Positions 11,392 through 21,832 of a DNA stretch of 64,000 nt are shown piece by piece. The number at the start of each line of letters is the position of its first letter. Position 1 is the first letter of the stretch. The position numbers were made by a program, and so were the translations under genes. The notes under the pieces were generated by a model that was not told the origin of the DNA, made no database searches, and worked only from the letters and a program-made list of their open reading frames with translations. The DNA lies in NCBI RefSeq assembly GCF_051020955.1, contig NC_135029.1, positions 6,218,001-6,282,000 of the forward strand, in the 5' to 3' direction. Source of the stretch: Megalopta genalis (lineage: Eukaryota; Arthropoda; Insecta; Hymenoptera; Halictidae).

Positions 11392-11712
11392 CACTATGCC
11401 GTCCGCAGATCTTAGATATGATTCTTTTGTTTGACGCCGGCATAATAGCTTGGAAATTTTAGATTTAAAAAAAAATTTCGAAGATGGCGGTAATATAAAT
11501 TCCTAAAATTAAGATAAGTCATCCGAGAATTTTCGTACGTAATTCTTAGTTAAATAAGCACAATGCTATAGTTAGTTTGCTGCCTTTTAACACCCAAGAA
11601 ATATAGCTCAAATGTTATTTCAGTTTTTTAAGATGGCACCAAAGCGGTACCGCCGGCATACAACAGATAGTTTTTGCATGGCACCAGCGTTGTGCCACCG
11701 GACAGCATAGTG
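11392..11712. mobile_element. TTAA-flanked MITE (CACTATGC ends)
   Basis: TTAA at 11388-11391 is followed by CACTATGCCGTCCG; the inverse GGACAGCATAGTG runs up to TTAA at 11713-11716. The 321-bp interior has no long frame but contains CCGGCAT-type motifs near both ends. TTAA target duplication plus ~14-bp inverted ends point to a piggyBac-type non-autonomous element. No second copy seen in this window. Confidence 0.7.
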
Positions 11713-11716
11713 TTAA

Positions 11717-13245
11717 TAATGATCAAATTTATAATACGATTGCAACCTTTCGTGCATTTATTATAATTCTTTTATAGGATTAGGAAACTGATTAGTAGTC
11801 ATAATAAGTGGAGCCCCAGCTATAGTATTTCCCCGTATAAATAATACAAGATTTTTATTATCAATTCCATCTTTATATTTACTAATTCTAAGAAATATTT
11901 TTAATTTTTGGTAAGGAATTTTAAAATATTATCCACGATGTGTATTTAGTAATTAAGCACACCGTGAATACACAGGTGCAAATTTGTTCATAATTGAAAC
12001 ATATAAAGAACACTAAATTTGTAAGAAAATATACAATACAGTAATTATCGTGTGCGAGTTGAAGTCAAAATTATAGTAAAGAGAATTTTGCTGAGAACGT
12101 TGTATAAAAGTTTGACGATGTTTCGACTGACCGGATAATTTTAATGGAAATATAGGTCAGGAATAAAACTTTTGGGAAATTTATTTGAAAAAAATGTATA
12201 AAAAAAGAGAGGTACATTGTCTTGGGAACTTTCAACTGTGTACGTGGGCTCCCGGGTTCTACAAAATTCAACCGCACCACCAAGACGGGAACTAACGCCA
12301 AAAAAGCTATATAAATCCTCAATTCTGTAATTCTCAGGATTTCACCGCATAAATCTAACTTTTGCGGACGGGGGTTGGCCAATACAGTCCAGAAGATTCA
12401 GGGACCTTGGCGAGACTAACTCTAATCTTCCGATAGCTCCCGCTCCGTTGAACTATATCGAGTTCTTCTGTAAAAGACTTTGATTCTCGTAGAATTGCGC
12501 TAGTAATGCTTTAAAGTTTGCCAACTTCAAAGAAATGGATGTTCGAAATTTCGTCTGTTCTATACTATAATTATTTATTTATGATACTTTTTCAACCGTA
12601 GACTGATCTTCTACGTAAAGAATCATCGGCTACTTTACAAGTGACATTAAACTGCTGTAAATAAATACAAGGATAGAGTTTAAGTTTTAAAGTAAAGTAC
12701 GTATGATAGCCATTTTACAAAACTGAAAATGTTATAAAATGGTAGAATTATACACGTCTGTTTTGAAATCTCACTTTCTGGGAGAGCGATTGTTGCTTAT
12801 TATGAAAGATTGAAATAGTTCAAACGAAGAATGCTGTATCAATACAATTGTAGAATTTTTATGTCAAAACTGTTTCTACTAAAACACTGAACTTCGAGTG
12901 TTCGTTATAGATTAAATAACAGTGATATCAAAAAGATCGAAAGTCACGTTGTAGAATAGTATCTGCAGAATGCGTTAATTTAATTCAAACAAAATAATGA
13001 AGATTATACACGTTTAGTTTCAAGAAGAGCATAAAGGAACTTGCCTACTTATTCGATCTATCTTCGCTATAATTACATCCAGGCACAGTAGAACCATCGA
13101 GGATTTGCGATATTTATTCGAAACCATAAATGGCATAATTAACTGTTTGACCACATTAAAACTTTTTGAACTGAAAGTACCATCTAAGTCATTTCGTGAC
13201 ATCGAACTCTTTCATATCGATAGAAGCAGAACCTCTTAGGGTTTT
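11717..13245. other. AT-rich region, no supported gene
   Basis: The minus frame 12071-12382 (103 codons) has no recognisable domain. Minor structures: GTGTATT...AATACAC inverted pair near 11940-11980, and CCATTTTACAA/TTATAAAATGG small hairpin at about 12710-12744. Neither repeats elsewhere in the window. Confidence 0.45.
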
Positions 13246-13521
13246 AAAATTGCAGGACTGGAGAGGAAAAGATTTTTGAAATATAGTAAATAGACTATAA
13301 ATATTTTTAGCTTCACATGTAATACAGAATTAAGCAACTAAACTTTTTTTTTAAATAGTAGTTGTATACGGATATTACGTAGTTATATATATATTCGAAA
13401 TGCTGTAACTGTTATTTAAAAACCAAATTTATTTGCCAAATTCTGTATTAAATGTGGAAATAAAAATATTTATAGCCTACTCACTATTTCAAAAACTTAT
13501 TTTTCCTCAGCCCTGCAAAAT
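13246..13521. mobile_element. Long foldback element, single copy
   Basis: Two arms of about 130 bp in inverted orientation meet near 13380. Left arm from AAAATTGCAGGACTGGAGAG; right arm, inverted, from AATTTTGCAGGGCTGAGGA. Shared blocks in order: GATTTTTGAAATA, CTATAAATATTTTTA, CACATGTAATACAGAATT and TTTTTAAATAGTAGTT, at roughly 75-80% arm identity by eye. Homology stops abruptly outside AAAATTGCAGG on the left and its partner on the right. No coding sequence. A foldback transposon or MITE is the simplest reading; a local inverted duplication is possible. Confidence 0.7.
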
Positions 13522-15160
13522 TGTACAGCTATTATAAAATGACTAGAACAGCGAACGAACTAAATGACTATTTTGATATCTTCAATATTTGTCCGCCGTC
13601 TCTTAGGACACTGTGTATCGTCTTCTACACTCTACTACAAAAGGGCTTACAAATTTCGTAAAATAAAGAGTAATTTCGCCGTTTCGCCGTTTGTAACTAC
13701 ATTGTCCAATATTGAAACTCGGAAGCAATGACACAACGACCGACAAAAACGGGAACGCACGATGGCAGATCAAATTCAGACGATCGCAATAATGTTTTTC
13801 TTTTTCGTTGCGTTACAGCACTTCGCAATACTTTAGCAGGCACCGAGCTTATTTCTATTTCTTCTCTCCGCAACCCCCGAAAATTGAATGGGACACACTC
13901 GTATCAACTATGTTCCGGCCACCCTCGTCGAAGGTATACGCGCTCGTGGAATGATCGTCATTCGTCCGTGAAGGGAAATAACGTTGTCACGGAAAGGGGA
14001 TACGTTATTGATATCGGTAGAAAGCGAGATCGGCCGGCGACGACGAAGTAAGAAGAAGGAGGAACAGCCAGAGGGGAGCCAAGAGTTACGTGTAGGTAAG
14101 TGTTAATCTTGGTGGGTTAACGCAAGTGGCGCCCGCTGCCAAGTCTGCGGATTATCGCGCATCTTGTAATTGCCAACCAATCCCACGGGTGGAACCGGTT
14201 GGGAGTAGCTAGATCTGTTTGGCATCAAGCCTGAGTGTGCTACCGCGCACTTCTATGTACCGTCAGCCATTCGGCGAGCTGCCGACGTTATTTCCTCGGT
14301 GGCCTCTTCCTCCTCGCTCCCGCCGACCCTAGATTCGGTCATCCCATTCTGCGATCGTCTAAATCCTATTCGACGTCTCGACCTTCGTTCGTTTGTCAAC
14401 AACGACGGAGACTATTGGTCTCCACGGAAATCACGAATGTCCAGTATCTAATGCAGCATTGGACAATAGGGGCTAGGGAGACTATACCCTCCTTTCCTCC
14501 TTTGCTTTTTCAATTTATCAATCGATAACTATCGTATTCGCGAACTTTCTGGCCAGGCCAGAGACGTTTCACGTCGTAGTCATCGTTATCTGCCCGAATG
14601 GTAAATGACAAATACAATGAGCGTTCTCCGTAATCAGTAGCAGGCCGCGATGAATCACGGTAATGGGACTCCGATTCGACACGGGGATACCGAAAGCCAT
14701 AAGGTGGCTTAGAGCTACAATGAACGTTGAAACGGGGATCCTCGCTAATGTACTCTGTGATAGATTCGCGGCAGAGATTCTAACCGTTGTCTAAGCCGGA
14801 CCCTAACACGGGTTTTCCAAGGAGCTACTATAACCCACAGAAGCGTGCTCTAGAATGCGAGGCTGGGTTACACTGGGTGACAGGCGACGCGATGCATAAC
14901 TGCACTCGGATGATACCGAGGAACTTTCGTACCGAAGTTGTTAAGTGCATCCTGCGTCGATAATGTGATTAGGGAAATGGCGTTCATGTCACTGACGTAA
15001 TTCCATACAATTTTAGTACCAGTATACTAGACAACCCGAAATGATTCATTCATGACTCGCTCATCGTAGAAACATTTCCGTGAGAAATTTGTTGATAAAC
15101 CTCTTCATTTATTGCGATAGAAATTGTACGAAGTTTGAGGAAATCCAATTTTGGCATTGT
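13522..15160. other. GC-rich block with a strong splice-donor match
   Basis: From about 13690 to 14960 the sequence is GC-richer. Frames 13728-14051 and 14235-14528 (plus) are open for 97-107 codons without a recognisable product. At 14095/14096 TGTAG|GTAAGTG is a near-perfect 5' splice-site consensus on the plus strand, preceded by a purine-rich AGAAGAAGGAGGAACAG-like stretch. This would suit a non-coding first exon, but no acceptor or start can be tied to it. Confidence 0.35.
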
Positions 15161-15640
15161 TACAAAACAATATACGTTAATTGCGCTTGAGAGCTCGGTA
15201 GTTGAATTGTTATTTGATTAAATTCGATTAAGTTGTCGTTGCTATAAAACAATATACATTAGTCGTCCTTAGATCTTGACGGTTATAATGCTGTTTAATC
15301 TAATTAAATCTTGTCATTACTTTAAAACAATTTAAATTAGTCGCCTTTAGAGCTTGGTAGTTCTTGTTGTGTTATTTGACTAAATTTAATCAAATTGTTG
15401 TTATAAAACAATGTACATTAGTCGTTCTTAGATCTTGACGGTTATAATGCTGTTTAATCTAATTCAATCTTGTCATGACTATAAAACAATATAAATTAGT
15501 CACCTTAAAGTTCGGTAATTCCAATGTTATTTGTCTGAATTTAATCAAATTGTTGTTACAAAACAATATACATTAGTCGCCTTCACAGCTTGGTAGCTCT
15601 AATGTTTTCTTGGTACAACCAATCTTGTCACGGTTATAAC
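15161..15640. repeat. Dimeric satellite: six ~80-bp units in an A-B-A-B pattern
   Basis: Units start at 15161, 15243, 15321, 15402, 15480 and 15557, each at TATAAAACAATATACATTAG or a close variant (steps 82, 78, 81, 78, 77). Odd units continue CTTGGTAGTT...GTTATTTGACTAAATTTAATC; units 2 and 4 continue TAGATCTTGACGGTTATAAT, GCTGTTTAATCTAA, TTCAATCTTGTCATG. Unit 6 is a hybrid: odd-type middle, even-type end. The true period is thus about 160 bp, a small higher-order repeat. The array ends five bases before an F1 foldback element. Confidence 0.85.
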
Positions 15641-15644
15641 ATAA

Positions 15645-15858
15645 TACAGTAAATTTTCCCTAATTTTCCTTCAGCTTGTAAATAAAAATTGACAATTTGT
15701 GAAGAAGAGATACGAGCCTTGCACCTCGTTTCTATAATTGTTGACAATTGGCAAGTATAACAATGAGCAGCGAGGCTTGAATGACCGTATCTCTCCTCTT
15801 CCCAAATTGTCCATTTTTGTTTTGCAAGCTAAAGGAAAATTGGGGAGAATTTACTATA
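15645..15858. mobile_element. Foldback MITE family F1, copy 2, complete
   Basis: Starts TACAGTAAATTTTCCC and ends AGAATTTACTATA. Arms carry CCTTCAGCTTGTAAATAAAA / inverse, GACAATTTG...AGATACG / inverse, and a central CTATAATTGTTGACAATTGGCAAG loop region. The same sequence motifs and length as the copy at 6.1 kb. It abuts the dimeric satellite. Twelve or so bases after it, AGGTTTTAGTGTTAA (ending 15886) resembles the end of the TTAACAC family, so several elements are nested or stacked here. Confidence 0.8.
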
Positions 15859-17112
15859 CGCATCAACCACGTTTAAGGTTTTAGTGTTAAAAGATCTATA
15901 TCATCAATTATATAGGTGACACTAATATGAGACGGTAATTACGTTTTCGAATAAATCATTTCAATCCGTAGCGAATAGTCCAGTTTCGTGTAATCGCCTA
16001 AAAATTCTGGTCATAAAATTGCTCGACAGATTACCATTATTAAGTGTTTTTAACCCTCTCTTATCGGATGGACTAAATTACTCTGCATCATCTAGTTGCT
16101 TAAGCTGATCACCAGTATTATAAATGTGTTACAATAATCTTCTACCTAGAACCAAGTGCAATATGTATTTACATTAAACATCCTTAAAGAATTTCACAAT
16201 TTTTATCATATTTCCTGAAACAATTTGAAACTTATTTCGTCTGTGAATTTATTTCTGGGTTCGTGTTCGCACGTCGGCGAAGCACATGCACCGCGACGGG
16301 CTTTAGCGGAGCAGTTCGCGCGAATGGAGCTAAAGTTTTTCGTAGAAAATCAATGAACGAAAGTATTGGGGACAATCGAGAGCATTATGTCGCGACTGTA
16401 ACTTGTAATTGAAAAAAATGTAGACTGAAAAGCGAGCAGGTGGTTACCGGCGCAGACAAATCGAGTGGAAATAGCAAGAGAACAAAGGGGTGCACGTTCC
16501 TGTTACGGCCGAATTCGGGTTGCCTGCTGAACTTAACGAGTTGTTTGTGCAATGAGTGGAACGCGATGGGTCACGTGGTGGGCACACCGGCACGAGTAGG
16601 AAATGTCTAAATTAAACGACAAATACGCCGAGACACGGGGATTTACACGGGGCGCAAAACACGCACCCTCCATTTTCTCTGGCCTGGGCGCCTGGCCGTG
16701 TGGCCGATCGCCCTATTGTCGTAGTCCTTGTACGCCGAATTAGAGTGCTGCATTACCATAAGCCCATCATTTATACCGGTGTGTAGCCGTTTCCCGCATA
16801 AATCGCGATAACACCTTAAAATATGAAAGTAGTTCGAGCGCCGACTGCCTTGACCATCATCCGCAAGCTATCGTCTCACTTGGCCAACTTTTAATTACTC
16901 CAAGCAATTGGACGAAACTTGCCCGAATTACTATGCTTCCCGAAATTTCTCCGTCCGCCGAAATAACACGCGTTCGAGATGGTTTTACTACCGAAATTGT
17001 TTTAGTGGACAGTGAATCCGCGGCAGGAGAGAGACGTTAAAAGCACCGCAGTACTGGATAATCCCCTATTCTGATCTAAGATCTGAGATAGTTTTCAAAT
17101 TCTGTAGCATAG
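15859..17112. other. AT-rich then GC-rich, no supported gene
   Basis: 15890-16260 is AT-rich; 16260-17060 is GC-richer and CpG-rich with no frame above threshold length. That block looks like other gene-free GC blocks in the window and may be regulatory; there is no direct evidence. A TTAACCCTCTCTTATC at about 16048 resembles a TTAA-element end without a partner. Confidence 0.4.
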
Positions 17113-17116
17113 TTAA

Positions 17117-17303
17117 CCATTTGCACTCGAAGTTATTTTAACTCTGAGTGCAAAACATTTTTACCGACTCACAACAATTCCATTTCATATAATTCGTTGC
17201 ATGCGTGTAAAATTCAGATAGACAAATTTGATAATGTCAAAATGATTTTGAATAGTGGTTTAAAAATGTTTAAGTGACAGAGTCGTCATTCGAGTGCAAA
17301 GGG
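17117..17303. mobile_element. TTAA-flanked MITE (CCCTTTGCACTCGAA ends)
   Basis: TTAA at 17113-17116 followed by CCATTTGCACTCGAAG; inverse ATTCGAGTGCAAAGGG runs into TTAA at 17304-17307. Length 187 bp. A second GAGTGCAAAAC lies 30 bp in from the left end, i.e. a subterminal repeat. TTAA sites and CCC-starting ends fit a piggyBac-type non-autonomous element. A similar CCCCTTGCACTCGGA end is at 41982. Confidence 0.8.
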
Positions 17304-17307
17304 TTAA

Positions 17308-18342
17308 AATATCTTTGAAACATTTGGAAACATTACGACTAGAAAACGTCCCTAATTTTATATTGAAAATAATATTGTTATTAGTCGTTGTCAGTCGTGA
17401 GTAAAATGAGAAAGTTCAGTGCAAGAATTTATTATATGACTTTATATTAGATTCGTACGTTATGAATGTCATGCAAAATATATTACTTTTAAGTTTTATT
17501 CACATTATAAACTGCATCTAGATCGTGGTAGATCAGGTCTTTCATAAATTCCACAAATTAAACGCTTAATACGAACACTTCTTATGTTTTTTAAATAATG
17601 ATTAATTACACTGAAATAAAGTACATTAAAAGGAGCAAATTGGATTTGTACAATAAGTTTGATTGATTTATCTTCGACAAAATTAACTTCGAATATATTT
17701 GGATGAAAGTCAGCGAGTATTTTCAAGAAGTAGATACGGCGTGTCATGATCAGACACCTCGTCCGGTGCGATCATGGAAATGATTAATGAACCATAAAAT
17801 CAATACATATAAAACTGATTTTCGACAAAATTAACTTTGAATATATCGCGATATAAATGTCTGAACATTTAGAAGAAGTAGATACGACAAATCATGATCC
17901 GGCACCTCGGCACGACGATGTTTGAGCTAATTTTTATTCCATGTTCCAGACTTATTTTTCCACACGAAATCGTAGCACGAAAATGAGAGTGCATTCTTCA
18001 CGAAGCAAACTAAGAAAGTACATAATTTAGTATTCAGAAAGTTTTCCGAAAGAAGAGAACCGAGTTCCACTGATAGACATCAGCCTAAATTGATTGTGGT
18101 GGTGAGGATAGCTATTATGGCCGGCTATTATGACGGTGTCAGGTTCCTTCTCCCGAGGTACAGGCTATAATTGCATGAATAGAACGTCAGTACCTAGTAT
18201 ACATAGAACACTTAGCATAACCTAAACGATAATGGGTTGTCGAAAAACTTTGAAATCCCCTTCGAACGCTACTCCAGAATTATTCCACTTGCACAATATC
18301 GAACACAAAAAGGTTCACAAAATTTCAGTTAACCCAGTGAGA
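17308..18342. other. AT-rich region with a diverged 148-bp duplication
   Basis: No gene supported; the minus frame 17505-17747 crosses the duplication. Sequence outside the duplication is ordinary. Confidence 0.5.
17673..17930. repeat. Two-copy direct duplication, period 148 bp
   Basis: TTCGACAAAATTAACTTCGAATATAT starts at 17673 and again, slightly changed, at 17821. About 105 bp match in each copy, including AGAAGTAGATACG and TCATGATC-GACACCTCG; the copies are separated by about 40 bp that do not match. Confidence 0.75.
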
Positions 18343-18346
18343 TTAA

Positions 18347-18562
18347 CGCTAACTCTATTAAACTCTAAATGTAACTAACGTGTGTTTTGTTTTGTAACGA
18401 TGAAAAGACTATTTATTTAAACCTTTCATCACGTTTACTACAATGTACGCTGGGATTAAGAAATCTATTCAATTATATTTTAAACACGCGTTTTTACAAT
18501 CGTAGCAACTTTAAAACAAAACTATGCAATCGAGCATTTTCATTGGCTCGGTAGGTTTAGTG
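18347..18562. mobile_element. TTAACAC-type TTAA MITE, copy 2
   Basis: TTAA at 18343-18346 then CGCTAACTCTATTAAACTC; right end GGCTCGGTAGGTTTAGTG into TTAA at 18563-18566. The inverse of the right end is TTAACACTAAACCTACCGAG. The interior (TTTAAACCTTTCATCACG, ACAATGTACGCTGGGATTAA) matches the element at 50.96-51.13 kb in the same orientation, and its reverse matches the one at 7.9 kb. Length 216 bp, non-coding. Confidence 0.7.
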
Positions 18563-18572
18563 TTAAAGCATT

Positions 18573-19560
18573 GCAATCAACGAGTAACATTTCACAGCAA
18601 GCAAAACCGAATAGTTGCTACGCCTGCAAAACAGGAACGAATACATCGAATACAGAAGCTATATTTCGCTAGCAGTAGCACAATTCACAAAAATCGAACA
18701 TAGGAGGTTGAAAACCGTTTAGAAGTTTCCTGCCGGTAGACAAAAAGCAATCAACGACTAGCATTTCCTTGCAGTAAGCAGAATCAAATAATTGCTTCTC
18801 CTACTACACATCAAATACATCGTATTGAAAAGCTTTATTTCATTAGCGGTAACTAGAATTAGGCATAAAGTACTCTGATTAATGATTTACGATTATAGCT
18901 CGTTAATTATTATAACTAATTTATAATAGTTCGGTAAAAAGCGTCAATGGTTAACAATTAAAATTCGTTGCTTCCAATGAATTATTCTAAATTAGTAATA
19001 ATAACAAACGAGTTGTAATAGTTACAATTGTTAATCATTAATCAGATTACCTTTTGGCCAACTCCGTCGTTACTCCATCTCACAAATATCAAGAATAAAA
19101 AGTTCAAAAGCGGTGAAAAACTTTCCGCCAGTAGAACTAAAGCGTAACAATGAACGAGTAACAATTCCAAAAGCTGTCGTATGCGCGTCGGACACGCAGC
19201 AAGCAAGAAAAAATGCGTCGGAACCAAACACTTCATTACTTGCGACAACAAACTTCACAAAGACCGAGAATAAAAAGTTCGAAAACGTTCGAATATTTCC
19301 CGCCGATAGAAACACAGCACCGCGATGAACGAGCAGTTCCTTCCACATGCGCCACATATTATACATCGAATTCAAACACTTCGTTATTTGCGCCAACAAA
19401 ATTCACAAAGACCAAGCGCAAGAGATTCGACAGATTTAAAAGTGCCCGTAAAGTCAGTGGACCGAAAGCGTCGCAACGAACGAGTATCATTTTCTGAAGC
19501 TGTCGCGCGCGGGCCGCACACGCAGCGAACACGGCTCGCAAAACCCCTCGAATAGTAAGT
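18573..19560. repeat. Degenerate ~150-175 bp tandem array, five units, with an insertion
   Basis: A motif like GCAATCAACGAGTAACATTTC recurs at 18573, 18747, 19147, 19322 and 19473. A linked motif CACAAAGACCGAGAATAAAAAG recurs at about 18686, 19081, 19255 and 19405, followed each time by TTTCCCGCCGATAG-like sequence. Steps are 174, 400, 175 and 151; the 400-bp step contains the foldback element at 18873-19049. GC content rises towards the right end. The array keeps several overlapping frames open on both strands (for example 19070-19399 minus) that are repeats of one another and not evidence of a gene. Confidence 0.7.
18873..19049. mobile_element. Foldback MITE inserted in the tandem array
   Basis: Left arm CTCTGATTAATGATTTACG..CTCGTTAATTATTATAACTAATTTA; right arm carries the inverse (TAAATTAGTAATAATAACAA, ACGAGTTGTAATAG, TTAATCATTAATCAGA). 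About 177 bp, non-coding. It interrupts the five-unit array, so it is younger than the array. Not related in sequence to family F1. Confidence 0.7.
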
Positions 19561-20840
19561 TCGACTGGAGCAGACCGAATGGCATCGGATTCGAAAAAGG
19601 CGGCGCGCAGCGTGGGAAACGCTTGTCGATTTGTATCCGGCGTGGGTAGAAAACGCTCGTGAAGCCAAATCAATTCTAATGCCTCGGAACGTATGCGAAT
19701 GTTTTACACGCGACGCGCAGATCGGCTCGGCTCGGATCGGCTCCGCGTGGCGAACGCTCGCGTATTTCAGGGCTGACGGTGGTGTGCCTTTATCAGAAAA
19801 TCAGCGAGCAAGTGAGAAGCACTCGAGTGAAGTGTAGGTTTCTGGCATCGGCCGTACGTCGCTCGAGGATTCGTGGTATCCTTTTTTGTTATTTTTTCCT
19901 GCTCTTTTAAAGTGAACACTCGGATGGATAGGACGGATGGAAGGGCGGCGATAGGGGCGAGAAAAGAATAGCAGGACTTTAGTTGTTCGTAGGCAAGCAG
20001 TCTGGATCGGTATAACGTGGTGGTGCACCAAAGAGGGTTGGTAGCCGGTGGTGTGAGGGGTGTCACGTGTGTTTTATAGTTTCGCCTGGCCGGGGGCGGT
20101 GAGGTGTTGACGGACGGGACGTGGTACAACGTCCCAGCGTTGCTTATCTCTCTTTCTCTCTTTTGCTCGTCTCTTGTTTCTCACCCTCTCAGTCGCGGCC
20201 GCTCATTTGCTATCTTTCTTTTACGGTTGTCTGTCTAGCGCGTACTCGCCGGTTCGGCTACCTACTGCCAAAGCTACCCTCCAACAAAACCCAAACAGTG
20301 TTGCCAAACGTCTGCGACACATAGCTACGGTGTGCCCATTTACATTCCGCTCGCCGGGGAATGTTTCACGTATCCAGTTTTATCGGGAAGAGACGTTCGA
20401 TCATCCTACCGCGTGCATCCGACGACCCTACTTAAATTTTCTTCTGTCTGTTGCATCGTTCCGGCCGAGTAATAACTTAATCTGCATCAGGTGGTGCCAA
20501 AAACGTTTTGGATTTAGCTCAGGAGAGTTTGATTTCGCTCTTTGATGTATGGGTTCCGGAACGGTGCTTGCGTTTGAATTATGTAGCTGTGGATGCTTTA
20601 ACACTGGAGCCACGAGCTGGCAGCTTCTAAAATGCCGTGTTTCCGATTTTTCGGTTTGTTTCGGGTTTATTGATAGAAAAATGTGTTCGAATTTGAATCG
20701 AGTCGATCTGAACAATTCTTATAGGAATGTGTAAGCCAGTGAGAAGATTTACTTGTATTTGTTATCTCAGGATACTGATACTTTTCTCAGTATAAATAAT
20801 TTCGTATAAACATTCAAAAATCACCACTTTTCATTACGGT
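19561..20840. other. GC-rich block, no supported gene
   Basis: About 19560-20530 is GC-rich with simple runs (GGCTCGGCTCGGATCGGCTC near 19724) and a pyrimidine run CTCTCTTTCTCTCTTTTGCTC near 20148. Frames of 60-123 codons are open on both strands without a recognisable domain. This has the look of a promoter or 5' exon region of some neighbouring transcript, but I find no convincing start. Confidence 0.35.
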
Positions 20841-21039
20841 AAAGTGACTTAAGCCACTTTCAAAATAAACGTTTGTTATACCGTTAATTAGCAAAACTTG
20901 TCTCGAACAAATCTCAATAGTTCTCAACTTATTGATTGCAAATTTTTAGAAAATGGAAAGATACCGTTCAATTGTAATTAGTGTTACCATTAACTCGATT
21001 TTTTTGAAAAAGTGACTTATGCCACTTTCAAAATAAACG
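20841..21039. repeat. Pair of 31-bp near-palindromic repeats, 168 bp apart
   Basis: AAAGTGACTTAAGCCACTTT at 20841 and AAAGTGACTTATGCCACTTT at 21009 are each followed by CAAAATAAACG. The first is a palindrome apart from one symmetric mismatch pair. The intervening sequence is not obviously repeated. They may be protein-binding palindromes or ends of an old duplication. Confidence 0.7.
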
Positions 21040-21482
21040 GCTCATATGCAGATCCTAGTTGCCATAGAATAGTTATTGACGTGCAGTTTATGAAATTTTG
21101 TTCTGTACATACAGTACGCACGTATCGGTTTCAGACGTAAATACTATAGTTGGTTCCCAGTTCGTTCTTCCACACCGGAGTATAACTTTCATACCGCAAC
21201 GAGCTGTCAGAATCCTAATTTATTGCTCTCATGGTAGGCACTATTGTTGGATACGTGTTCGTTCAGTTTTGATCTGTAGTTATAAATTCGAGTTATCTTC
21301 ACGTTTGAAACGTAAATGATGAAGTAAAGTGTAAGACATACGCAAAGCAATATCGCAAGTCGGATTCTTTTCACAAACATTTTGAACAACACAGTTTGCA
21401 CCTCCTGGTAACGTTTGCCCTTGAAGAATTAGATAATGCGAATGAATGACAATTGGCAAAATGTGCGTCAATTAATCTAGAT
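21040..21482. other. Gene-free spacer
   Basis: Mixed composition; short frames on both strands without recognisable product. Nothing else seen. Confidence 0.5.
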
Positions 21483-21832
21483 GGTTTTGATTAATGATGA
21501 CTGTCCTCCGGATGACACTCTTAGAAACGTTATAGTGGTGTCTGAAACTAAACTGTGCAAATTCGAAGTGTTGCCTTATGGCGACACTAGGTTTCAATTG
21601 GAAAAAACTTTACGTTACTCTTAAAAGTTTTCATGACGAAAATATTTCCGGTTGACCGGTTTTGATAAATGATGACTGCCCTACGGATGACACTCTTAGA
21701 AACGTTATAGTGGTGTCTGAAACTAAACTGTGCAAATTCGAAGTGTTGCCTTATGGCGACACTACGTTTCAATTGGAAAAAACTTTACGTTACTCTTAAA
21801 AATTTTCATGATGAAAATATTTCCGGTTGGCC
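21483..21832. repeat. Recent 175-bp tandem duplication
   Basis: Copy 1 is 21483-21657 and copy 2 is 21658-21832. I count 7 differences in 175 bp (about 96% identity). Landmarks: GACACTCTTAGAAACGTTAT, TTGCCTTATGGCGACACTA and AATATTTCCGGTTG. The period is not a multiple of three, so it does not preserve a frame. No third copy seen. Confidence 0.95.

Noticed and set aside
14136..14155. AAGTCTGCGGATTATCG as a family A end
   Set aside because: Only the first ten bases match; no subterminal similarity and no second end.
16740..16900. Possible known insect microRNA precursors in GC-rich blocks
   Set aside because: Scanned by eye for mature sequences such as let-7, bantam, miR-1, miR-9, miR-10, miR-124; none seen. 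Not a substitute for a covariance search.
19042..19673. Stack of overlapping open frames on both strands, looking like a repetitive protein
   Set aside because: The apparent protein repeats are the DNA tandem array itself; all frames repeat together and unit lengths of 175 and 151 bp do not keep a frame.
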